Shown here: one piece after another, positions 35,868-48,688 of the stretch | How positions within the stretch are numbered: the first letter of the stretch is position 1 | How the letters are laid out: the number at the start of each line of letters is the position of its first letter | Assembly: GCF_002105155.1 (NCBI RefSeq) | Contig: NW_019029004.1 | Coordinates: 1-64,000 of the forward strand | DNA: 64,000 nucleotides | Origin: Lobosporangium transversale | Taxonomy: Eukaryota; Mortierellomycota; Mortierellomycetes; Mortierellales; Mortierellaceae | Direction: 5' to 3' | The notes under the pieces: model-generated | The model's database searches: none | Seen by the model: the letters and a program-made list of their open reading frames with translations, nothing else | What the model was told of the DNA's origin: nothing | Program-made: the position numbers and the translations under genes

Positions 35868-38800
35868 TGTTTGAGAAAAGAAAATATGAGGTTGAAGATT
35901 GAGCGAGGGATGGAGGATAGAGTGAAAGATGAAGGGCACACAACAAGGCTGGAAAGAGTAAAGCCGGACAAGAATCAGATGATGCAATTGAATGGGGGTA
36001 ATAAAATCAGAGAAAGGACGAAGTGTCAAAGGGTCTTTGTATTATAGAGGGTCACTCACCTCAGGGAATAGCAATGGGCTGATCACAGAGGCTGAGTGAA
36101 GACAGAGAGTGGTAGGATTAAATGTACACAGAGAGAAACAAATCCAAATACTCGGGGAGCGGTTTTAGTGAGAAGGAAAAGAAGAAGAAAAAAAGACGAG
36201 AAACAAGGACCGAGTGTGGATGAGTTCAGTAATACACAAACGCAGTATAGAGAGAAGAATAAAGGAAGGAAGGAAGGAAGAAAAAGAAGAAGAGTAGCAA
36301 TTGACTAATTGTAAATGTGGTTCTAAAATATGTATTATAAAATAAAATAAAAAATAAAAAATAAAAAAAAAGAATGCAAGAAAAGGGTGAAAGAGAGTGA
36401 GAATGAAGGAAAGAAAGAAAGAAAAAGAAAGAAAGAAAGAGGAAAAGAGAGTGCGTGAGCATTCATTCATTCTTTCAATGCGGAGTCGCAGCAAACAATA
36501 TAATAATATTTTAAAACAAACTTTGGCGGGTGACAGCGCATTAGGTGCCACAAGCCTCGAATCCTAAAGCGAACATTGACCAACAAAGCAAACTAAGATG
36601 TTCAACAACAGAAGCAATTGCTTGTACACCAGAGGAGGCGATGCACTTCATCATCCTCAGTCTGTTAGCGATGGGTCTTTTCTTTCTCCCCTCCTTCCTT
36701 CTATCCTACAAATTAAAAAAACCCTTGTCAGGCTATAATAAGCTGCTCTGCTTAAGCTGCTCTTCTAGACCCAACTAGCCTGTCTACTACAAAAGAAGCA
36801 ATATGCCTTGATCCTAACCACCAATATCTTTTTTTTTTTTTTTTTTTTTTTTTTTCATGCTACATGCTGAAGCTCATGTTCAAAGTTTGAACGATTTGAT
36901 AATTTTTGGAATGCCAGCGCTTGTCAAAATGCATGTCGAATTAGCTACTTGTACATTTACTTTGCTCACAAATGACCCCGTAAAGACATTATGACTCCAT
37001 GCGTAAAATAGCAAACGCCTTGGGAGCGGATTGTAACACACGTTTAAGCATAGCATAGGGCTCACCGCGTCCATTTCTCAATCCCTCTCGGTCATAAAAG
37101 CCTGTCTATATTCAACTTTGGTATCCGCAAAAAGAATGTATAGCAGACCACAGGATGAAGGGGTCATTTGCATTTCCACATACTTCAAACCAAATCTGAG
37201 ATCGCATCCATTGATGAATATTGCACAAAGTTGATATCGTGCTTGTTCAGATCTATCTACCACTCTACTCTATCGCTGATGATGTTTTATCAACAGGATA
37301 GTATATATAATAAAAAAGTGAGGAGAGTTGTACAACCACAGTTACAGCACGGTCGAATGCAATTTTGCATGTAAGCCAGGCAGGTTAGTGCTACTCGCTC
37401 ATTAGCTTAAAGGGCAAAAAATAAAATAAAAAAATGCTTTGTCTCTATGGCGCACATAGTAATGCTGATCTCCTTGGTGCTGGAGAGCGATTTGTCTTTT
37501 TGTTTCGGCAAATTTCTTTTAAAGTACAAGACTATTTGAGATTATTACAGCATCATTCTTAGTACATGTCATTGACAGATCAAAAACAAAGCGTAGCTTC
37601 TTCTCTCATATCCATTTTCCACCATTTCTACCATTTCCATCATAATGGTCAGCCCCAAGTGTCATCGGATGAAAAAAAAAGGGGGAGGAAACGAATAAAG
37701 AGGGTTGTTCCTGATGGAACACATTATTATTATTATTTTTTGTCCAAGGTTTTTTTATTCCAGACTGTTGACTGTTTGGCTACTAGGACCAATCATTACA
37801 GATAATTTCTACAACGTGCCAACGCGAAATAAAATGAATGCTTCTCTCTTTCGGTGTGCTCAAATATTTATTTCTTTCCAAAAACTTTTTGCATTACTGG
37901 CCCTCAGCTCGTGGTTTCTTTTTTCCTTATACCTTTTAGTAAGGAAGATCGAGATACAAAGATATTTAGGTAACGAGTGCTATCGAATGCAACATGTACG
38001 ACATCGAATTGTTCTATTAGAAACCCTTGAACTAACTTGCGTTATGAGCTTAAAACATGTGGTGTGCTTGACCTTTATTTTTATTTTTATTTTATTTTTT
38101 TATGCATTATTATTGTCAAGGTCAAATGTTTTCTAAGATCCAGACGTTGATGTTTACCTCGTAACATTCACTATATCCCAGAACCCTTTCTCTTCCTTTG
38201 TTCGTATCCGTACGATGCCGTGATTTATTCAAACAAATAAAAAAAATTCATGAGCATATTGTTGATGATAACAAATCGCCAAGCAACTTTGATCTGAAAA
38301 AATAAAATCCATTGACCGAAATATCTCGTGCCACTTGAACAGGATTTTCTCGACACAAATGATTCTAATCAAACTCCCATGCACACACAAAAACAAACAA
38401 AACAAACAAACAAAACAAACAAAGCAAACAAAACAAACCGTTCCCTGCACATGAAAGATGGCCAGTGCCCCCGCCCACGTTTTTTTTTTTTTTTTTTTTT
38501 TTTTTGCTTTGAGAGAAGAATACATGTCTGTTTTTATTTTCTTGAAAAAACTCCCAGAACGCATCTATGTGTCACAACAGATCATCAATTTACACATGTT
38601 GGGAAGTCATCCTCCGAATAATTAAAAGTAAACGAGTTGATCAGTGCTTTGCTATGCAGGTTCATGTGAGGTAACACACCTTCAAGAGTCGTCTGACCAT
38701 TTAACAACAGACCGAATGTTTTTTTTTTCTTTCTTCCCTTTTCTCTTTCCATTCCTTTGCAATTTGCCTCTTCATTCCGCCTCTATTCCTCAATGGGACA

Positions 38801-40464
38801 AAGAAAAAAAAAAAAAAGCTTTTCAATCATTGACACCGGTTCATAGTCGGAGAAAAGTATAGAGATATCAAACATTTAACACGTTGAATAAAAATGTACA
38901 CATCAATAAATGATCTATTGACACTATGAACTATCAAACCGACGGATCAATCAACACTAGAAAAAAGAATCCTATTGATGAAATAAATTATGCCCTACAA
39001 TGCTAATGAATTATTAAAAATTATCCCGACCGGATTAATCAGGGACCCTTCTAGTAAATTAAGTCCTGAACATCAGTGATCAAAAAAGTTTGGCTTCTCA
39101 AATGAACGTCAGTCTGGATATTCCATCTAAATATACTAAATACATTGCCTACAACTCATCCAATACGTCCCACAAAGAGCCTATGAACAATACAGCCGAG
39201 CCTGCGGGTTCTCGAGAAAACCGAAAGATCTTGAAGTACATGTAGAATCTTCGATTACACAGGCAAAAATAGATAGAGTGGTGTGCACTCTCTTGTTCTT
39301 TATTTTTATTGAATAGGATCCATTCAGGCTTGATTGCGATAGAACGCAGTCACGTCTAGGCCAGGGTACCAAATGGGAAACGCGTCGCGTAGAATAATCC
39401 ATATTGGAATATAAATATGTTAGTTCAACAAGGATGGGATGGATAGATGGATGGGCATTCTCTATGCAGCTCCAGAGCGACAAATGACTCGTTTGACCTT
39501 GTTGGCTGTCGTTGGGCTGTCAGGAGATCCGCTGACAAGTAACCTCCCCACCCCCTTTTTTTTTTGTGCATTCATTCCGGTTGCGAATGAAGATTAGTGT
39601 CGAAAAAAATCAACCTGTTTCTGTCATTCATTACATTCCCTTCATTGTGGTAATTGTTTATTCCTTCATCCTTGCATCCATTGCCAAAGATCTGCTCTCT
39701 AGGCTGCTTCAGTATATTAGTCACCCGGGTAGTGCCTAATAACCAACGCTTTGGATTTTCATCCCTGTTTGAGCCGACACCAGAGCCTATTCCTCCTTCT
39801 TCCTAACAATGGCGGTAAAGTCGGTGTAGATAGTGATGCGTTCCTTAATTTCTCAGTCCTTAATGTGTATTCCAATTCAATTGATGGTGGGATAATAACC
39901 TGTGTCCACAACTAGAGGGGGATTGAGAAGAGAAAGAAAAAGTGAAGAGGCAAAAAAGGTGGTCAAAAGATGCCTACAAAAAGAACATTCATACAACAGT
40001 GTGAAAAAGTGGAGGATGGTTGATAAGTCGTGATCAGTAGATCAGTATCATCATCATCATCGTTATTATCATTGCATTATCATCAACGTTGTCAACCAGC
40101 ATTGTTTTTCATTGTTTTCACCCACCTCTCCTTCACCATATCTTATCCTTTTTCGACTGACAGACGGATATACCTTTGATGACCTCTATATTCAACTACC
40201 ATCTTTCGACTTTAACTTGACTAATACATATCTACAAACCTCATTCCTTCTACCGCCCAACAATTCCTTAAAAATATATAGACAGAACAGGGGCCGCACA
40301 CTCCTCATAATCTATCCGATCTGAATCCTGGATCTTGTTCTGGTCCCGATCTTACGGCCACTATTTCACCAAACATATCCAGTCCTGCATCAATACCACC
40401 TACAATTCCTCCGAGACCAACATCTATTGACCTTTACAAAAGCCCCGAACCATTGTCATCATCA
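35868..40464. other. 4.6-kb gene-poor region upstream of the LRR and Uds1 genes
   Basis: A divergent spacer with no gene that I can support. The left 700 bases are the purine-rich (transcribed-strand pyrimidine) leader of the LRR gene. At 36830-36855 is a T run, at 38388-38440 an (AAACA)n array and at 38481-38504 a T run. The right 350 bases, from about 40110, are the pyrimidine-rich leader of the Uds1 gene. A splice acceptor-like tatatag at 40276-40282 opens the Uds1 frame upstream of its first Met. No tRNA-like or rRNA-like sequence was found by eye. Short open stretches such as 37078-37263 (minus) have no recognised family. Confidence 0.5.
38388..38440. repeat. (AAACA)n/(AAAC)n microsatellite
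   Basis: Alternating aaacaaac and aaacaaaac units over about 50 bases in the spacer between the LRR and Uds1 genes. Confidence 0.85.
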
Positions 40465-43400
40465 ATGCTGCCGTATAATACCAATATCACTTTCAAAAAG
40501 GGGAAAGTGTATCCAGCCGGGCGACGCGAATCAGCACCTGTGCTTTCGCGATCAACTCAAATCCCTGGCGAGGACTTACAGCAAACAAAATCCCGACCAC
40601 CGTCGAATTTGCATTTTCAGGTTCAGCAATGCTCCCAGGCAACTTATCGGAAACCGCTTCCTACTCTGCCGTCATTCCCAGCATCGGTAAAAACTTCAGC
40701 AAACATGCCTCAAGGTATGGATGGGGTTAAAGTGCCAATAGATGAAAACATGGCACAGAGCTCGCAACCTTCGTCTTACATCATCAATACCAATCATTTG
40801 CATCCAAATCGCTATACTCCACATCCGAATTCTCCACAATTGATGCCTCAGAATCTTAGTCAGGACCAGCACCGTGATCACGATGTCGATAGCAAAAAGC
40901 ACAATGCACTAGCAGTGGATATATATTCATTACGCTATCATTCAAGCATGAGTAACGATGACAGCAGTAATGGATTCTCTCAATCGCCCTCCACTTTACA
41001 TCCACCATTGGATATTCAAGGTAATGCCCGTACATCAACGCAAGCCAAGGTACAGGAGCAGCGCGTACATCACCACGAGCATGAGCAAGAGCAAAAATTA
41101 GGACACGTACATGGGTTCAGGAATGAACGAAGACAGAACCAAGATCTTGTTAAAGTTAATGAAGAGAGGGAAAGATCATTAAAGGCGCAGCAGCAGCAAC
41201 AGGAAGGATGGGCTGACTCCCAAATCCAAAGAGGCAGGAGGTTGCCCAGCGAGCGCTCTATGTTGCAACATCATCTCAACAATCTCTTGCATAATGAAGC
41301 GCCCACACTCCAGGCTTCGAACACTCATGCGACAATAACAACACCAACAACGATAACAGCCACATCATCAGCATCTACTACTGGAGCTCAGCAACAGTGC
41401 GATCAAAGACTGTCTAAGCATGACACGATAACACCCTCCTCCAATTCTTCTAGCATGGGATATAATCGCTCTTTCTCATTCTCTACCTCATCTTCTGGTC
41501 GTCGTCGGGCATCTTTTGTAGCGCCTTCACTTTTGCCTCGTCAACACCACTCTTTCAACTGCTCATCCGACCCTACTGAGCTTCAGCCCTATCTTCCTCC
41601 GCCGCTGCCTCCCGCTGGCACTAATCCACGTCAACGGAGCCGTCAGCATACCAGCTCCAGTATCGCTAGCACTGCAGAGGCTGGGGCGTTGAACCCAACC
41701 TTTGCGCTTCTTAACAGAGTTGAGGCTACCAACCCGACATCCGCCAATTCAGCCACGTCGACGCTTCATCGTAGCAGCAGGCGACATTCCTCGAGCGCAT
41801 CTTCGTTATCGATAAAAACGCAGCACATGCATTCTATTAAAAGAGGACCTAGCACGGCTGATGCTGCAAGTGTTAGTAGTAGGGGCCGGTTTTTAGAACC
41901 AGACGAGTCTATAAGACATACTGCTCGTAGCAAACCAAAAAGCAATACATCGAGCCCTACTAGACAGCTTTCGCCTTCCTCTTCGGCGTATCGTACGCCA
42001 CGCCAATCATCAAATCACCTCGCTGCTTCTCCAAGCTCGGAGTACACAGATAGGCAACAACCACATAATCATATGTCTCCTCATCCACACTTACACCTAT
42101 ACCCAGATAATAACTATCAGAACAACCAGACACCGCGCTCAAATTCACCTTTACCTTCGCCTTCACACTCACCTTCACATGCTCACTTACAAAAGCAACA
42201 AACCCAGGCACATCACCACCACCATCGTCATCATCATCACCAACAGCAGCAGCAACAGCCACAACGACAACAGCATATGGAACTCAAATCATCAGCAACT
42301 GTATGTTCATCCAAATGCAGCTCCCCAAGGCCGGTTAGCCCTAATCCGTCAAATCCTAAGCGCATTCATCATGTCGATAGAACAGCTATGACGCTTATGC
42401 AACAGTACCTGGCCTGTCCAGGTGATCCTGAATCGGAAGCTGATATTGCTATGCAAATCCTCATCTCCCAAGCTGCTGTGGATTCGAAAGGATTTGAGGT
42501 CCTTCTTCCTGAAACTGTGGAGGCTATCAAACGAGTAAGAAGGATTTATAAATATAATATTATGCCTATAGGTTATATGGATGTTTTAACTCATCGTCTA
42601 TTGTTTTTTTTCAACGCCTTGGCTCGCGTACATTTGCATAAAAAAATAACAACAACAATAACAACAAAAATAACTATGATTATTACTAGCATCATGCTAC
42701 ACTCAACACTCGAATCTCAGCCCTCACTGCTCGACTTTCTTTAGAATCCAAGATTTGTGAAGCTGCTCGGTCATTGTTGAAACTCCACGCGGATAACAAA
42801 AAACTGGCTCGACAGGCCAGTGACCATCTTGAGGCCGCAAACCGTAAAGTGGATCAAGTCTCAACGGAGCTTTGGAAGCTGACTCAGCTAGCGTCGGATC
42901 TACAGCGGACTCTTCTTCAACATTCATCAGGGGTTTTGGCCTTGGGTGTCGTCCGATTAGAGGATCAAGGTCGTCGGGAAAGGGAGGCACATGTCATTCA
43001 GCTTCAAGGAACACAAATAAGACAAGACCTTGAGCAGCAGTTGTACGTCCATCCTAGCCATAGGTGGAGTTGTTATGAAAGAATATGGTTTTCGGCTGAT
43101 TGAACTGACTTTTTATTATATTTTATTTTGTTTTGCTTTTACTAATGCACTACTAGTGAATCGATGGCGAAATTAATTATGGATTTAGAATCAGATGCGC
43201 TCCAAGCCCAGTCGCTCCTTGAGGACAAGGACCATGCAATCGAGCGGCTCATGAACCAACTTGACCATCAGCGTGAGCTATTTATTAAAGTAGATGAACA
43301 ACAGCAAAAGACATTAGCTCTTTCTCGAACGCAACAAAGGAACCTAGATGCCTTCTGTGATAACGAGCAAAAAGAGGAAGTTACAGAGATGAACAATTTT

Positions 43401-45656
43401 TTAGGTTCTGTACAGGAACAACTTCAGAGGATCCTTCAGTGTTATCAACACCAACCCACACACAGACGACGCAAGAGGGGATCATCGGGTCAAGAAGAAG
43501 AAGAAGGAGAAGACAAAAAAGAAAAAGGAGCTACAGCACTTATTTCTAATAATTATTCAGCTAACAGTCAAGGATCTGATAGTCCCTCGCCCCTTACACG
43601 CGGAGATTCTCTAGCTTCAGATGCATCAACTGCTATCAATACTAGTAGCAACAGTAGTACAGAGGCCTCAGAGGTAATCTTTGGGGAGCCAAAAGGCTCG
43701 ACATCTCCAACCTTAGAACCACCTCATTTCTCAAAGGAACAAATCCGATCTGTTCTAGACGCACTGGAGCGCCATGCCTTAGAATCCAAACAAAAGATGA
43801 GTACAATGGAAGGAGAGTTGAGTCTTTTGCGGCGCCAATCTGCGGTCATGAGCGTTAGTAGGAATAACAGCATCAGAATTAAGGATCTACCCGCTACTCC
43901 TGTTTCAGTTTCACGTGGTCAGGCTGAGGAGACTATTCGGTCAGCTTTGGAGAAAAGTCTGAAGGATGCGCTTCTAGCAAAAGAGATGGCTCAACAGGAG
44001 TTGGAGAATGAGCGCCAGCGATGGCAAGAGGACCAGAATCACCGAATTAGTGCATTGGAGGAGAGCCTTGGTGCAGCTGAGGATGACAGAACGACCACAG
44101 CCATGACCACAACCACATCCATGTACACTATCTCGACAGCGGACCTCAGCAATGATATGCTTTCAAGAGACGAAATGATCAAAGCCCTTAGAGTGCAGCT
44201 TCGAGATGCAATTAGTGAAATAGACACCCTTAATCAACAGCAGCAGACGAGTCTGAAGGCTATGCGGCAACTCTTTGATCTAGTCCCAGACTCAAGGCGA
44301 AGGAGTCATATGCAGTTATTTTCGTCTCATCAACAGCTCCAACAACAGTTAGCAGCGAGCCTAGGAGGTCGATCTGCAATGCCGAGTCCTTCAGGTAGTT
44401 CAGTCTCGCTTTCACTCTCAGCTTCAGGGGCTATCGGGTTTAGCATGGAGGCACTCATCAGTCGAGTAAAGGACTTGGTGGTAATATCTGAGCAGATGGA
44501 GCGTGACAACTCGGAATTACGGCGGCAGATTGGCAATCCCGCTGAGCGTAGTCAACAAGAAGCCAAGAAGGAGGAGAAAGAAAAGGAAAAGGAGACAGAG
44601 AAGAAGAATACTCATCAAAGCCACGAATCCGAAGAGCGTAATGACCAAGAGGGTCCTGACTCTCAAGGACAATCAATCCGGATCTTGATATCCGAGTTAG
44701 AGCGACTGCAAGCAAGCGCAGGGATGGTTCAATTATTGGAGAAGGAGATCGATTTATTGAAGCAACATACGGATACCCTTATGGATGAGAATGCTCGGCT
44801 TGCTGAACTGGCCGCCGCAAGCGCAACTAATACCCCTGCACCAAACAGATCCAATATATTTGCCGGTATTGCTCGTAAACCAAGTCAGGATGATACTTTA
44901 GACCAGTTGCAGGAGATCATTCGTGTCAAGGACAGACTACTACATGAGCGTGAACAAACTATTCAGGATCATGAAAAGGCTTTAGAACAGGCTCAATTAG
45001 AACTGGCCAAGGTCCAAGGGTATTTTCAGGAAAAAGTAGATACTGGAGGGTCGCTTCGCGCTGACGCTAATACTAACATCAGCGGTGGTGCTTTAAAGAC
45101 CGATTCACCTAAACTAAGTGCATTTGATATTGATGCTCTAGAAGGCTTGAGAGACAAGTGTGCCAAGTTGGAAGGAGAGTTAGGAGAGATGCGAATGATT
45201 GTAGCAGCCTTAGAAAGCACGAATGGAAAACCTAGGACAGGGTCACAGCTTTTGAAGAGCCTGGAAATCTCATCGCAACCTCAGTCTCCTGCAATGACCC
45301 CTTCATGGCTCGGATCCACGAACTTTTGTTCTCTTTCACAGAAGCTCATCTTTGATACACCCGCTTCTGGAGTGAACTCGCCACCTATCCCCAGTACAGA
45401 TATATTTAGCAATAGCCCAAATGTGCACAGTCTAGATGATAATAATAGCAACGGTAATGGTACTGCAAGAGCTAACAATAGCACTGTTACCGGAGCAACT
45501 GCCGCTTTGCGAAAGGAGTTCAGGAGGGCTATGAGCGAGCTGCGTGAAGAGAAAGAAAAAGCAGTGCGCAAGGAAGTCGAAGAAAGAAGACGGCTTGAGC
45601 GAGAACTGCGACAGTTGCGGCGAGATCTACAGAGCAATCAAATCAATACTCGTTAG
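40465..45656 (+). CDS. Uds1-domain (up-regulated during septation) coiled-coil protein
   Basis: Three exons: 40465-42534, 42690-43042, 43157-45656 (1640 residues from Met 40465). The first 630 residues are low complexity: Ser/Pro/Gln-rich, with long His and His/Gln runs. The Uds1 region follows: LMQQYLACPGDPESEAD, FEVLLPETVEAIKR, and across the intron LTARLSLESKICEAARSLLKL. That is the conserved core of the 'up-regulated during septation' family. The remainder (about 760-1640) is long coiled coil with Ser-rich breaks, ending in a basic helix (EFRRAMSELREEKEK.., RRLERELRQLRRDL). Family members are hyphal proteins linked to septum formation and polarity. The reading frame stays open upstream of Met 40465 to an acceptor-like AG at 40282, so a 5' coding exon cannot be excluded. 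The third exon starts by splicing TT to T, restoring a Phe codon. Confidence 0.8.
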
Positions 45657-45658
45657 CT

Positions 45659-45692
<34 letters not shown>

Positions 45693-45888
45693 GTATATCT
45701 ATGTACCTATTACCATCTTATCTTAATTGAAGCACCAATGCGGATGATTTTTCTCTTCTATCCACAAGCGAGAGAAGATGCATCTATTAAAATAAAAATT
45801 CAGGTCAAGAAGATAAATGCTTACAATGCGTGGATCCAGGCTTTTATTTGATTTTACTTTATTTTTATGTCATTTTGCCAATTTGATG
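45657..45888. other. Short spacer between the Uds1 gene and the rRNA fragment
   Basis: A T run of 26 at 45664-45689 follows the Uds1 stop codon. The rest is AT-rich without coding potential. Confidence 0.4.
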
Positions 45889-46234
45889 AATAATTGGTAT
45901 TTGGGCCTGCCTGAACAGGCAATGGCCCGAAGCTATCATCCGTTGGATTATGGCTGAACGCCTCTAAGTCAGAATCCGTGCTAGAACGCGACGATTACCG
46001 CCTCATCCGGTACTTAGTTGAATACGAATAAAGCTTCGGCTCCTGAATCATGCTACGCGGGGTAATCTTGTGGAGCGGAAAGGCTTCATGAGGTTCCTGC
46101 TAATGTTAATTTCAAATATTGGAAGAGATAAATCCATTGCAGACGACTTTTAAGCAATGGTGTACTGTAAGCTGTAGAGTAGCCTTGTTGCTACGATTAG
46201 CTGAGGTTAAGCACTTTTGTTGCACAGATTTGTT
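45889..46234 (+). rRNA. Isolated 3' fragment of 25S/28S large-subunit rRNA
   Basis: About 346 bases match the very end of fungal 25S rRNA. Recognisable universal blocks in order are AATTGG..GGCCTG..GAACAGGCAATGGCCCGAAGC, CATCCGTTGGATTATGG, CTGAACGCCTCTAAGTCAG and GTGCTAGAACGCG, then ATACGAATAAAGC. After a variable stretch come GCAATGGTGTACTGTAAGC, GTAGAGTAGCCTTGTTGCTA, CGATTAGCTGAGGTTAAGC and the terminal ATTTGTT. The fragment is in the sense orientation on the plus strand. No 18S, 5.8S, ITS or upstream 25S sequence is present, so it is an orphan. It begins abruptly within a helix near the end of domain VI and stops at the expected 3' end of the molecule. It cannot be a working rRNA gene. It marks the border between the housekeeping block and the accessory right third. 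Confidence 0.9.
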
Positions 46235-46498
46235 CGAAAGAACAACATCTTCCTTTATTACAATGTGTATGTGTGCTAACTTTTCTTATTTTATATTCAT
46301 CATTTATGCATCATCTTGAACACCATTGACTTCCATTAAATAATCCTCATAATTGTATAATTGTACCCTAAACGCAGTGCTGTTCCTTCCGACTTGGAGT
46401 GGAGGTGTTTGATTGTTTTGTACAATGGGTTTATCTTAATCCAATTGCGTTATCCTATGCTTGAAACCAGTTAAATAGAAAGTCTCGATAAGTCTTGA

Positions 46499-48045
46499 TT
46501 AAGTTGAAATAGTCTTTTTTCTTTTCGCTTGTCCCTTTGGAGATCCTGGAGGGGTTTTCAAAGTCTCTGGCAGCCCAATACTTTCAAGTGCTTGATCTAT
46601 GGATCTCTTTCCATATACCCAAACTTCCAACTCTTTTGCCTTGTCTTCCATTCTCTGTCTCATCAACAATATTTCCACCAGAATGCCCTTAATTGTCCAT
46701 AATGTGGTCTCGTTCAATATTGGAGGTAATTCATCAGCGAAATTTCTTTTGAAATAAAATAATCTGCCCTTCAAATATTTTAAGATGACGATCTCAATTC
46801 GAAGGCCTGACGTTACGATTCCATAGGCCTTCATGTCGCATTTGATATCATGCCCATGTCTGGCAGCATTGACACACGCTATGTCAAACATGTCTTTCAA
46901 TGTTTTAGCGGTTTTTACACTGTCGTTTAAATATTTGGTGCCATAAGAAGCCTCGTACTTTTTTCCTCCCTTTACGGCGCCAAATTCCGTATTCGCTTTC
47001 AAAGCCCATATGATTGCATCGATTTTATGCCCTCTAGATTGGTTATCTTCAATTGATCGAACGCCGTTTCTTCGGTACGTTGATGCTGATGATGTCGCAT
47101 CCCCTTCGTCAAATTTTATCGCACTACTGCCAATCCACAGCGCCTTTAAAATTGCATTCCAAAGTTTCATATAAATTCGTTCTGGCAAATCTCTCTTAAG
47201 CTCATACTCCTGTCCTTTTTCTCTTTCCTGCCCATATTCTTTATAAAACGTGAAAACATCACTCATGCAGTTGTACATGAATCTACAGAACTCCAGACAG
47301 CCTTCAGGTTCAATGTCGCCCAAGGTGAAAACATTATCCCAGCCTTAGGCGGCGTTGTTGGGAATGAATTATGCTCATTATCACTCTTACTGCAAAGGTG
47401 TTTCCAGCGGGCTATATTAGATTGAGAACAAAAAAAAAAAAAAATAAAATAAAAAAATAAGAGAGAAATTAAAAATATATAGTGAGAATCAGCAATAACC
47501 ACTCACTCACCTGCTATAGATATTGATGAACCATCTTCCAGTCCGTCCCAGGGATCGCGTGGGTGCCTCTGTCCCGTTGTAGAAGACTCTACTTGTCCTG
47601 TAATAGAATAGGCAAAGAAGTCAGTGATACACAAAGCTAATAATATTTTGGAGCGCAGGTACCAATAATAATAATAGCAGTATCCGCAAATGATTTTTAC
47701 CTGATTCTTTTGATAGGAAGGAGTTGAAAGCAATATTAGACTGCATCTCCCCAGCTTTGTGTACTTTAAGTCCTGCACGATTAGCAACCAGCTGAGTTTG
47801 GGCTTCTAGAGCGCGCTTTGCTAACTCAGTATGGCGAACTGTCCAGAATCGTTCCTCATAATTCTTACGGAAGTGGTTGAATGATGTTTTTAAGGTGTTT
47901 CTTCTTTTTTGGCGAATACGTCACACTCTAGTAAATCATGGTACGCCTGAGTCGCGGATTCTCTGTCAGTCAAGTCGAAATGTTTAATAAAAGCTCGAAA
48001 CATGTTCAACTCCGGTGGATCTCTGAACCCAATCCAGGTAATCCG
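46499..48045 (-). pseudogene. Unrecognised fungal protein gene, probably decaying
   Basis: Best exon reading on the minus strand: about 48045-47701, 47597-47511, 47411-47391, 47343-46499, ending at a TAA. The last exon encodes 281 residues with a mixed alpha-helical character (MYNCMSDVFTFYKEY, HKIDAIIWALK, IKCDMKAYGIVTSG, WTIKGILVEILLMRQRME) and a basic SPKGQAKRKK tail like a nuclear signal. The 21-base exon and the 47-base intron beside it are at the lower size limit, but they avoid a stop at 47348. In the first exon (containing WIGFRDPPEL.. and LTDRESATQAYHDLLECD) the frame breaks inside a run of six A at about 47915: before it one frame is open, after it another (KTSFNHFRKNYEERFW). The region upstream of 48045 meets a stop and I find no start codon that joins. 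I recognise no named family. Confidence 0.45.
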
Positions 48046-48158
48046 GTGATAGCGTCATAGGGTATGAAAATGAAGGCACTATATTTGACTCTCGAAGAAA
48101 AAGATGTTAACTATCCAATCTAGAGCAATAATGCATTAAGGAATCTCAACTTTGCTTC

Positions 48159-48449
48159 ATGTCAAACAGATTGCTGGCAAGGCACCCAAAAGGATCCCCG
48201 TCTGATGACCATAATTGTCGTAACCACTTCCTGACTCGGCAAGAGCCCGAAGTATATCTGCTGGAGCGCAAGGAGCGGGCCACAATGACAAAGTGTTTCT
48301 GCATGGGGAAGCAATTTGAAAAAATTACCTTAGTGTTAACAGGTACACAGATGACGATAGCTCAAACAAATGATCGTGGGCGGGTGGTAAATGCTCAAAC
48401 GAAGATTAAAAGTGAAGGAATGGTGATCAAGAATATGGTGATGAAGTGA
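48159..48449 (+). CDS. Possible short ORF, unassigned
   Basis: 96 codons from an ATG at 48159, rich in Arg, Lys and Cys (for example KCFCMGKQFEKI). No family was recognised, no splice signal supports it, and it lies in the promoter area between two divergent genes, the Crinkler copy and the decaying gene. It may be chance. It is listed only because it is the sole open stretch in this interval. Confidence 0.15.
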   Translation: MSNRLLARHPKGSPSDDHNCRNHFLTRQEPEVYLLERKERATMTKCFCMGKQFEKITLVLTGTQMTIAQTNDRGRVVNAQTKIKSEGMVIKNMVMK

Positions 48450-48688
48450 TTTTCTGAGGGGGGAGAGAGAGAGAGCGTGTGTGTTGATTGATGAGGTTGT
48501 GATGAAGAAATGCGAATGCAAGATGATCAACCAAACGTCACAAAATCACGCGACATATATAGGATACGCCACACGTGTGGCTTTGATTCTCACCTCTGCC
48601 TCTTTTTTGCCAGCATTCTACTCTTTTCGCTCTTTCCTATGCTCCCACTTCAACTCACACCCTAAGAACCTTCTCTTTCTCTTCATCA

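Noticed and set aside
36541..36575. A tRNA-T-loop-like 'ctcgaatcc' sequence.
   Set aside because: No matching acceptor, D or anticodon arms around it.
37078..37263. Minus-strand open stretch of 61 codons with a balanced composition.
   Set aside because: No flanking splice sites that extend it and no recognised motif. It could be a transposon or gene relic but cannot be supported.
40112..40324. Open frame just upstream of the Uds1 gene, considered as its first exon.
   Set aside because: It is in another frame and has no donor joining it to the Uds1 frame. It is treated as 5' leader.
47344..47390. A frameshift at 47345 in the decaying minus-strand gene.
   Set aside because: A 47-base intron with GTAAGA donor and AAG acceptor explains the frame change without a mutation, so only the A-run break further 5' is kept as a lesion.
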